Positions 1-9,324 of a DNA stretch of 28,653 bases are shown here, piece after piece (positions within the stretch are counted from its first letter, which is position 1; each line of letters starts with the position of its first letter). Below the pieces are notes generated by a model. The model worked only from the letters and a program-made list of their open reading frames with translations, had not been told where the DNA came from and searched no databases. The stretch spans positions 319,698 through 348,350 of the forward strand of contig NW_004440263.1 of the NCBI RefSeq assembly GCF_000330505.1. The letters run 5' to 3'. The DNA is from Entamoeba invadens IP1. Its lineage: Eukaryota; Evosea; Mastigamoebida; Endamoebidae. Made by a program: the position numbers and the translations under genes.

Positions 1-2652
1 TGAAGATCCATCAAAGTGCTTGGGCTGATAATATTTATTTAAAGTCGAAAACACACGTAAAATAATTAAGAACTTGTAAAAAAAGTTGAAAATGCGTGTA
101 AAATAATTATTAATATAAAAAAAAATTAATTAATTATTTTTTATGTTAAAAAAAGTGATTAAATACAATTACAAAAAAATTATTTGGTAAACAAAAAAAA
201 TAATTGTATTTCAATTTAAAAATGTAGTTTTTAAAAATCACACGCTCCGTTGTCAAGATGACAAGACATGGAATGATAAATAAATAGTTAAAAATCATGT
301 TTAAATGTAATTTTTGGTGTAAACATAAACAAAAAATAATAATTGTTTTTGACATATTTTTGATTAATGAATATATCTTTTACATTTAAAATAAGTGTGA
401 CCATTTTCATTGTGTAACTACATCAAAAAGATATTCACCAATAACTCACTGTTGATAATAACATGTAAATGATGTTATTTAATATATATTATCTTTTTAA
501 TTTATTATGTCCGATTACACACATAAATAGCACATTATGAAAATGACATTACAACCGTTATTGAATTGTAAAATAATAACATGATTATACATTTACTTTT
601 TAATGAATATATTGTGATAATTAATATAAAATGATTCACTTTTATACTCTATACACTCATTGTAAAAATGAATTAATTTATAAAACATTTATACCTTTGG
701 AGTGTGTAAACATATAATTTCAAACTAAACAAATACAAAAATATTATTGTATAAAAAATGTGAATAAATATTTTTAACGACTTGTTGTTCACAACCCATT
801 TGTACATGTTACGTTTAAATAAAATATATTTACTGGTTAATATAACTGACAATTACATTAATTTTGTTTATGATAAATAATCAAATATACATATGAACAA
901 ATTAAAAATGTTGATAATAAACCAATTTGTTTTTTTCATTAACATTGGTGTTGTCTCTTAGATACGATTAAACATATTTTATAAATTTAATTAAAAATAT
1001 TTTTTTCTATTTTATTAATATTCAATTTGAAAGCAATTAATTTGATATTAAATGTTTGTGTATTACTTAGATTATATGTGCATTGTATTATGAATCAAAA
1101 AAGACAAACATTTATGTTTTAATTCATTGTTATGTTTGATTTAAAGAAATAACTGTTATTATAGATAAATATGTATGGAATTATTTTTAAAATAATTATA
1201 AAAAGTGTATTCATTTTGTTTAAACAACTAAGTTAATGAACCACAACAAAGAACTGAAATCATTTTTTTATTTTTATATTGTCTGCTTTTGCTTTTTGAT
1301 GATAAAATAGATTTTTATATCTTATGTATATTTATAAGAGAGCAACAAGTTAAACGCAAAAATGTTTTAAACTGTGCTATTCCAGTAATTTTAATGTAGT
1401 GATTTTAAGTTCAGGTTTAATGTTACACGTTTACACACTAAAAATTTATCACTTTTTATTTTTGACATTTTATAAAAATGGAAAATGTTGTGATTAACAG
1501 TGAACCCTGATATATCATCTGTTGTTATTAAATTATTGAAATTAATAATCAATACAGGTTTCTATTTTTGATAATAATGAAATTGTGATGTTACTAAGGT
1601 ATATTTGTTTAATTGTGTGTTTTTACATGAATAACAAGAAAACGATAGTTAATTAAAAAAATAATCGTATATAACAACTCTCTTGTATGTAATTATCAAC
1701 AAAAAGTTGTTGAATGAAAATTGTGTACATAGACATAGTTACACAATGAAATTGATTATAATCTTTTATATTTATAATGAATATTGTTGTCATTATACAA
1801 AAGTTATTATTTACAATCAATAAATTTAACAGGTTAGATTTTTTCCTTGTATTTTTTTTAAAAGGGAGAAGTAATAAAAGGCAAATTTTAGTTTGGTTAA
1901 AAAAAATTAAAGGGAAAACCTGTTAAAGTTATAAGGCGGTTTTTTGTTCGCAAACAACTTAAAGAAAACAAATTATAATTGAAAACTAATTTGAATAAAA
2001 TGTGCCAAATATTAATTTTTGGAAAAGATTTTGGGGTTTCCAAAGTTGAGTTGGCTCACTTTGTTAATACAAATATTTTAAAGGTGTGTTGACAACATTT
2101 GGACCCTTTGCCCTTCATTTTTTATCAATGAGTGTCGAGAGCAGCAATCTTGACAGAAACCATTTCTATCAAGCATTTATTTTTGTTTTTGAATTTCTTA
2201 AATGACACAGAACAAAACAAGCTTTACTAACTACGCGTTTATAATTCACGCATACAATTTATGTGTTCGTATTTTTTGGCGAACTTGTTGATAACATTAT
2301 TATTCTTTTTTAGTTTATCGTTTTCGGGTTTTTTAATTTTTTATTATTTTTAGGATAGTTTCATAAATTACATGTTTTTAAATGAAATTCTTTTTTTCTG
2401 TTGATTTACGGTTGTGAAAATTATGATACTTTCAATTCGAACCATTTTATATCTAGATTATTTGTCGTTGGATGTTTTAAAGTTGTTTAATTTCAAAGAA
2501 AATCTAATAAAATGTGAAGTTATTGCAAAATTTATTAATCTGCATATCTTTGTATCCATTTCACAAAAATGTAATTGCATGTGATATTTGTTGATTATCT
2601 GTTATGAAATCTCAAATAACTTATTACAGTCATTATTGTCAAGATGACTGGG
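1..2652. other. AT-rich stretch without a recognisable gene
   Basis: I find no reading frame with an ATG start and protein-like composition on either strand. Near the left edge (about 40-115) there is a short, degenerate direct repeat of the type GAAAACACACGTAAAATAA / GAAAATGCGTGTAAAATAA. A slightly less AT-rich patch at about 2030-2270 could be an old gene scrap, but no frame in it can be identified. No tRNA T-loop motif or cloverleaf is visible. Confidence 0.6.
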
Positions 2653-3013
2653 TTCATACTCCGTAGCTTTTGCATTTTTTACTCACAAAATTTTTTCTCA
2701 TTTTTGTTTTTCTGTTTTTTTCGAATATCGAGTGCACCTTTAATCAACAAAATACACTTTTTTAGAAAAATGCTTTTACCAAACTTATTTTAGAATTGTG
2801 CAAAAAATACAGATTTAAAAATTAATCATTATCATTTTATATTTAGAACCAGTCTTTCAATTCCCGATCATTTAAGTCTTCATGGTGTATTATTCAACTA
2901 TAAAAATGAAAAGTTATCCAGAATGAACAAAATACCACTGTGATTATTGATTGTTTTAACCAACAGGCATAAACGCCTTTTTACCAAACGACAAAAATAC
3001 ATTAAAAATATTA
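2653..3013 (+). repeat. Dispersed repeat, copy 1
   Basis: This ~360-bp stretch is almost identical to 24329-24694 in the same orientation; the visible differences are a few substitutions and homopolymer length changes. It starts at TTCATACTCCGTAGC and ends at ATTAAAAATATTA. It has no coding potential I can support. The right end coincides with the TA that borders the 3288-bp element starting at 3014, so this copy either ends naturally there or lost its continuation when that element arrived. Confidence 0.9.
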
Positions 3014-3398
3014 AAGAGGTGGAATAAAAGCGCTGCAAGAATAAAAGCGATGTAGTTTTTTATAAGTTGTTTTATAATATGTTGTATAGTTATGTTTTCC
3101 AATATTCCGCGATATGATTCAAAAAATCGAGGTTTACAAAAAAATCTTATTTTATGAAATTGCCCAAGTTGTGAAAGTCAATGTGTAAATTGTTTTTTAT
3201 TGCTAAAGAAACTTGAGTTTGCTGAGATAAAACACGAGAAGTTTCAATTTGTTTCTTCGAAAGTTTTCATTGAGGACAATTTATTGTCAAAAATCCCAGA
3301 AAGAGTTCGAATTTTTTGCTCATTTTTTTATTATTTTTTTCAACAAAAATTTCCATTTTTTGCGAAAATCCAAAAATTTAAAATCGAAACCCCGCGAG

Positions 3399-3601
3399 TG
3401 CACCTTATTTTCACACCCCCTACGAGTTTTTTTCTTTTTTTTTCAAAATAAAAGGTGATCTTTTATTGGATATTCAACAGTGGGCACTCAACCACCCTAA
3501 ACAACATCAGTCTCTATTTACAAGGCTTAAATTTTTGATTGAACGATTCACACCGTCACTTACGAAAGAGGGTGTGCACCTTAATTTCACACCCCCTACG
3601 A
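3399..3601. repeat. Two direct copies of a transposon-end-like motif
   Basis: The 28-bp motif that reads GTGCACCTTA...TTCACACCCCCTACGA occurs at 3399-3426 and 3574-3601, 175 bp apart, with one or two differences. Both copies have the C-run followed by TA, the pattern of a right-hand end of a TA-inserting element. I cannot find the matching left ends nearby. A related motif in the opposite orientation lies at about 7545-7568. Confidence 0.6.
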
Positions 3602-3990
3602 ATGGATTCCTCATTCGTTCAGAACTGCATTTAATGGCCAAACTTAAAAACGACATATTGAAGTGCCATAGGTCTAGAAGTTGAGTGTCTCCACTCACAG
3701 TCGTTTTTAGAGTCCCCGTCGAACAAGCGACATACAACTCGTTTTATTTTTTCACTTCCTTTTTTCAAAATTTTTAATAAAATTGAAGCAAAACATGAAA
3801 TATGGTAAATAAAATGGTAATAAGACGAATGTTTTGAATTAAAACGTTTGCGGCGGTAAAAAGACTTTGCATATATATGTCCATCTGGGTTTTCAGTGTT
3901 TTTTGTTCTGAATTTCTCAAAAACTCAACTTTTTGAGGCAAAACTGATTTTGTGTTGCATTTATTAATATAAAAACATGTGAATGGTAGT

Positions 3991-4372
3991 GCAGCGCTTT
4001 TATCCGCCGTGCAGGTGAAAGTTAAAAAGACGGGGAGGCTTTATCATTCTAGCCTGGAGTGCGCCAGCCATAACTTTTTGGTGATAACAAACAATATACT
4101 GGTAATATATTGTGTGTTTTTTGTTGAGAAGAGGTTAACGATTTAATTTTATGCCGTGAAAAAAGACCACATTTTTTTTCTCTGTTTTTTGGTAAATCTT
4201 GGCGTTATGGGAGAGTTTGTGTGTTAAAGTTACTTCGCTTTGGTAAAAAATGTATGCATCGGTTTTAAATTTTTGTATTTTTTCATGTTTTTTACTTAAG
4301 GCAAAACAAAAACAAGGTTATAACAATTAATTAAATTGCTTATGACTGGTAATGCAGCGCTTTTATCCGCCG
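3991..4372. repeat. Interior copies of the element's TIR motif
   Basis: GCAGCGCTTTTATCCGCCG occurs at 3991-4009 and 4354-4372, in the same orientation as GCAGCGCTTTTATTCCACC in the right TIR at 6279-6297. An inverted, degenerate partner (GCGGCGGTAAAAAG) lies near 3850. The arrangement could be nested relatives of the element or extra binding sites for its transposase. Confidence 0.6.
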
Positions 4373-4806
4373 GGTAGATAAATCTGCCAAAACTGCATTT
4401 TGATTATTTAATGAGGAAAAAAGAAAGAAAAACGGTGAAAAACACATTGATAACAACCTTGTACGTCTTCTTTAGTTATAATTTCTCAAGAAAAACTCGA
4501 CGGAAAAACATCATGAAACACTTTCAACACAACACCTTTAAATTTGCGTGTATTGCTAAGTTCAATAAAAACGATCAAAAAGAAATTAAAGGTGTTGGAT
4601 AGTACTTTACGTGCATTTTATAAGTAATTTAATGGTTTTATTTCCTTTTTTGTGTGGGAAAGATACTATAATTATAATTATTTATAATAAAAATTTTAAT
4701 TGCTTTTGCTATTGTTTAAAAAATAACTGAGAGGTTTCCATAGTTAATGACACACACCATTATTTTACAAACAAAATGTTTATTTTCATAAAGACTCGTT
4801 GTTAGA

Positions 4807-4893
4807 GCTGTTTGGCAACTTTTGAAAATGCTATAAAGTTTAAAATTCTTAGTTTAACCATAAGTTGCCAAAGTCATCATGCTCAACAGCTGT
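4807..4893. repeat. Small inverted-repeat remnant
   Basis: GCTGTTTGGCAACTT at 4807-4821 is faced by the inverted core AAGTTGCCAA at 4862-4871, followed by CAACAGCTGTT. The arm resembles the TIR GCTGTTCGGCGACTT of the small element at 25884-26292, so this may be a shortened relative of it. The match is short and the call is tentative. Confidence 0.4.
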
Positions 4894-6303
4894 TATGGTT
4901 ATGGTTGTTAGCTCAAAGTATTCAAAAACAGCTTATATTGATTTAATTTTTATGATTGTAATAATTTTAAAAATGCTCAATAACATAAAAAATGTTAAAT
5001 TTAATAGTATAACAAATTAATAATTTAAAACAAAAAAATATTTGGGAAGTTTATACAATTAATAAATTTAGATAAATTCAGTTTATATCATACTAATATA
5101 TTTATTATAGTATAATTCATACTTTTAATAGTTTTAAACAAAATAGTATTTTTATACTAATATATTAATTTAATAACACAAAGATGTTGATAAAACTATT
5201 TATGTGGTTATTTATAATATTTAAATTCAAAACTAATCATTATTAATTAATAATAATAATTATAGTATAAATTATAATAATAATTAAATAAATTATAATT
5301 TGAATGTTTATGATTCAATATAACAATGACTATTTTTGAAAACATATCAGAATAATAAACCATAAAAAAATATTTAATGTGTTATAAAAAAGATACGAAA
5401 CAAAATTAATAATTTTTAATAAAAGAATATATAAAAACTAAAATAAGAATATGAAATTTGTTCATAAACACGATAAATGATTAGTTATCATTTTATTATG
5501 ACTTCATTTATCAAAGTAAATTATATAGTTTTATATTTAATAAAAATTGTATATTTGACCAAATCAAAAATAACAATTTGTTAAGTATTATATTTAACAA
5601 ATTAACATTAATTATTTATAGTTTTTTCATTAATTATAAAAGACAAACTCAATAACAGTATAATCAAATCATTGTATCTTTGTCGACAAAGTAACTCGTC
5701 TGTTTAATTATAAATAAGTATGAAAGACGTTTACACGAAAAAGTTCGCTTTAATGGACACTGAATTATTGAAAGAGGTTGAAAAAGTTTAAAACAAACAA
5801 AATTGTTATTATAATGTCATGGAATTGCATTGAGAGGGCGTGTTTGTAGTGGCGTTATAACACGAAAAATGAGACAACGACGTTTCTAGTGGTCGTTTGA
5901 ATGGCTAAACGAAAAGAAACACACTAGAAGACAAACCCGAACGTCTTTATTTGAACTAAAATGTGAATTGAAACTATATATTATTGTTTATTTTATTATA
6001 AAATATACAATATGTTTAATAATAGTTTTTTAATTTATAACATTATAATTTGTTAATTATTCCTGTTATTTTATGTCTAAACAAGTTAAAATAAAAATTT
6101 TAAAACCTAATATAAATAGACAGTTTGACATTCCCTCAATAATTATGATATTTTGGTTGGGCAAAATAAAAGAGTTGGTATTTTATTTCTATTCATAATA
6201 ATTCGAATAACAAAAAACAAAAAAATAATAACATTTTCCCAAAAGGTACCATTTTTCGACTACATCGCTTTTTTTCTTGCAGCGCTTTTATTCCACCTCT
6301 TTA

Positions 6304-7984
6304 CAAATATTCAATAAGGGTTGAAAACACCATAAAGCGATGGTGAATAAAAAATAAAAAAGACAACCAGAGGCAGACAGCAATTTGAGTGATGGCCAGA
6401 AAGAACAGAAGAAGACGCAACAAAACGAAAATGAGAGTAAACCCGAATGTTATCAACGTGTGGGATATTCAATAGACGATCATAAGTAAAAACGTCTCTG
6501 TAATATTTAAATGAATATTGTGTCAACTTTTTTTGTATTTTATTTTTTTTACTAAAACAAGTCTAAAAATAAATCATTATAAATATAACATCTAAAAATA
6601 TAAGTCAAAAAACTTACATTTCTTTCTTATTCCCAAAAGTGCATTATAGGGTTTTCCTTTTTCTTTACACAAAATGAAAAGATGGTAAAAAGTCAAAATT
6701 GACTTGTTTTTGTTCTGGAAGATCTACCAAAATCGACAAGGGATTTATCATTTACAACCACTTAATCACACCCCTATACCACAAAGTAAAATTTTATGCC
6801 TAAACTATTGTGTTTATAGTAAACAATTTAATACAAGTTGATAACAATAATGTTAATTAAATATACTAAAACAGTAATACTTTTTTTAAAAAAAGCAAAT
6901 TAATATACTTATTGTATTGTTGTTAAAGATGTTTTATTAATATTAAATAAGAATTAAAATTATATAACATGTTTTAAACAATGATTCTTGTGTTTAAATC
7001 TTTTTTAATTAAAAACTATTTTTATATAAAAATTGTATAAACAATTTTAACATTTCTATAGATATTTATTATACAACAAATTACAAATAAAAACTGATTT
7101 TCAAAAGAAGCATTCTTTGAAAAACAAAAATTTATTTTATTTAATTATAGTTTATTATATTATTATAAGTCTTTTATGTTTTTAGAGTGGCATTGAAAAA
7201 AACAATTTCATTTTAGGTTTCAGTCTTTTCTCTGAAACACAACACTGCGACATACTCATTACAAAACAAAATGTTATATATCGAACATTATCATTACAAG
7301 TAAACTATTATTTACTTTAAATCTCAACAAAAACATTGTTTTGGAAATGAAAAAAAAATGTGAAAGGGGGTCTGAATTAAAGGTTCGCTTTATTGGTTGA
7401 ATTTGAAAACTGAAACTGCCAACCTTAAAAATTTTGCATCAACACGGAATTGAAATGTCTCTTTGACCACTCTTGAGATAAATGATGTGTATCAGAGAAA
7501 CGATTGTTTAAATCATATTTAAAATTGTGTTTTTTTTTCAAAAAGGGGCGTGAAATAAAGGTACATTTGGAGGGTATTCACTTTAAAAAGAAAAAACAAA
7601 AAATAATAGAAAAAATGTTTTATTTTTTGTTTTAGAAAAATCAAAACAGAATTTAAAACAAAATAAATTTTCTTAAATAAAAATTGTTTCGTTTTTTTAT
7701 TATTTTTCCTTTACAATCAAGTCTGAATAGGCATCACTGCTCTTTCCTAACCAACTTTTACTAATGAATTCTTTTAAAAAACAAAACTTCAACCCTTTAT
7801 GAATGGTTTTTGTTGTAAAACCTATTCTTTTTATTTAAAATCGTGGAAAAGGAAATTAGTCTAAAAAGGCAATTTATAGAATTTACTATAAACAAATCAA
7901 AAATAAACTAAAAAGTCCATCCCAGCGGTTTTTTTCGCCCTCTATAATTATATTTTTGGGGGGTTGATACATTTCATTATCTCT
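6304..7984. other. AT-rich intergenic stretch
   Basis: No supportable gene on either strand. Two similar G-rich motifs in the same orientation, at about 7363-7390 (GGGGGTCTGAATTAAAGG) and 7545-7568 (GGGGCGTGAAATAAAGGTAC), look like the left ends of TA-inserting elements, but neither has a clear partner in the expected position. Confidence 0.5.
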
Positions 7985-8052
7985 ATAAATAAAAATATCT
8001 AAATATAAACAAATAATTATTAGTAAATGCTCAATTTCATTTATAATAACAA
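7985..8052 (+). repeat. MULE-2 left TIR (first part)
   Basis: This is the left inverted repeat of MULE-2. It matches the complement of 16474-16545 with several mismatches and a short gap. It is interrupted at 8053 by the nested transposon and resumes at 14120. Confidence 0.7.
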
Positions 8053-8312
8053 AGTAGTAAATAAACTATGTGGATTTCGGGTCACCATTATTTTAATCTA
8101 TATTTTATCATAATTTAATTAAAACGCGAAGGGGACGCGGAGATCTGAATTTTCCCAAAATTCGGAATTAAAGAGTTCCAAATTTTAAAATCATTTTAAA
8201 CTATATTTTATCATAATTTAACTAAACGCTAAGACGTGTAGCATGAATTTAATTCTGGACCAATATTTATAGTAAATTTATAGTAATGTATTTTTATAGT
8301 AAATTTATATTA
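8053..8312 (+). repeat. Left TIR of the DDE-Ulp1 transposon, outer 260 bp
   Basis: This matches the complement of 13860-14119 over its whole length with no difference that I could see. The remaining 26 bp of the TIR are displaced to 9123-9148 by the 808-bp insertion. The repeat contains a ~36-bp motif twice in the same orientation, at 8091-8127 and 8194-8229 (core CTATATTTTATCATAATTTA), plus a doubled TTATAGTAAATTTA near its inner end. Such repeated blocks are plausible transposase-binding sites. Confidence 0.92.
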
Positions 8313-9120
8313 TAGTCGGGTGATAAAGGGGGTTAATTTGGGACAGAAGTAGTTAATTTGAGTAAAAAACTATAAAATATAATTTATTTAACCATAAAAG
8401 TATTAGAAGGGTTTTTTCAATTAACTACTTTGAAAATAATAAAAGAAAACCATAACTTTCTATTTTTGATATTATTCAATCTTTGAAAACAATGGAAGAA
8501 GAAGAGAAAGGAACCCTTGATGAAACAACCACAGGCAATCAACATAAAAAAGCAATTCAAATACAAGAAACCATTTTAAAAACTGTATTTCAATATATAT
8601 TCACGATGTATATGGTTAAAATGCCAGAGTTTAATGAATTAACAACAGTGTCAATTTTTGAAAGTGTCAGGGAATCACTGAAAAATCATCATTTGTTATT
8701 TCAATCTTTCAATCTTTCGTTGTTGAACCATTTCCATTGAGGAAAGATAAGAGAAAGACCATTTTAACATAAAAACAATTGGAGTTGAAAAAGAGCAGAA
8801 AAGAAATGAAACAAAGGAAAAAACAAAGGAAAAATTCTTTAACAAAACAAGTTTCAGACAAACCATAAAAAGTGCTGCGTTTTAGACTTCCACATTTTTT
8901 AAGTAAACAAATTGAGGTGTTTTTGTTTATTTTTGAAATAGAAATTTATAATTATTCAATTTATAATCATTTAAAATAAAAAACGATAATTTATATTATT
9001 ATTTTAATTTTATGTTTATTTTGACCTTTAAATAGATTTTTTAAAAATTATAGTTTCAAAATTATATTTATCAAAATTAACTACCTTTGTCCCTTTTTAA
9101 TGCCATTTATCCCCCGACTA
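8313..9120. mobile_element. 808-bp TA-flanked element inside the left TIR
   Basis: The ends are TAGTCGGG.GATAAA at 8313 and its complement TTTATCCCCCGACTA at 9120, with weaker matching over ~55 bp. TA lies on both sides (8311-8312 and 9121-9122). Removing the element plus one TA regenerates the sequence found in the intact right TIR (complement of 13834-13865), which proves an insertion. The subterminal region repeats GTTAATTTG. The only frame of note starts at ATG 8492 (to 8740, 82 codons), is highly charged at first, and has no family I recognise; it may be the relic of a transposase. TA specificity suggests a Tc1/mariner-type non-autonomous element. Confidence 0.88.
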
Positions 9121-9122
9121 TA

Positions 9123-9148
9123 ATATGATTTTTTATTTTCCTTAAAAT
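9123..9148 (+). repeat. Inner end of the left TIR, displaced
   Basis: ATATGATTTTTTATTTTCC and the following CTTAAAAT complete the left TIR beyond the 808-bp insertion. They match the complement of 13834-13859. Confidence 0.88.
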
Positions 9149-9324
9149 AACAGAACCGTTCAATGTTGAAATCCCATAAGGACGTTCCAATAGTAAAGAT
9201 CAAACCACTTGTTCTTTTTAAAACCACTGGTTTTCATAACATAACTGGTTTTATAAAAATAGAATCCATTTTTAATAACATTTTAAATACCAAAAGCATT
9301 GTAAAACACAAAATGTAAAAAATA

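Larger units (their letters stand above)
3014..6301. mobile_element. 3.3-kb non-autonomous DNA transposon with TA target duplication
   Basis: The left end begins AAGAGGTGGAATAAAAGCGC and its reverse complement closes the element at 6301 (GCGCTTTTATTCCACCTCTT). The inverted repeats run ~45 bp with one or two mismatches. TA dinucleotides border both ends (3012-3013 and 6302-6303), as expected of Tc1/mariner-type insertion. Within each TIR the motif AATAAAAGCG occurs twice in tandem, a likely transposase-binding arrangement. The 3.2-kb interior is AT-rich with stops in all frames and no transposase, so the element must depend on a transposase made elsewhere. Two interior copies of the GCAGCGCTTTTATCC motif suggest smaller relatives nested inside. 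A short scrap near 5719-5790 (ATG-initiated, about 23 codons) is the only gene-like piece. Family assignment is inferred from TA duplication and TIR shape only. Confidence 0.8.

Noticed and set aside
3200..3684. Open frames in the left part of the 3.3-kb element (both encode a VHL-x-FTPPT piece)
   Set aside because: Both begin at TTG, lack gene-like composition, and the shared peptide is just the translation of the duplicated transposon-end motif at 3399 and 3574.
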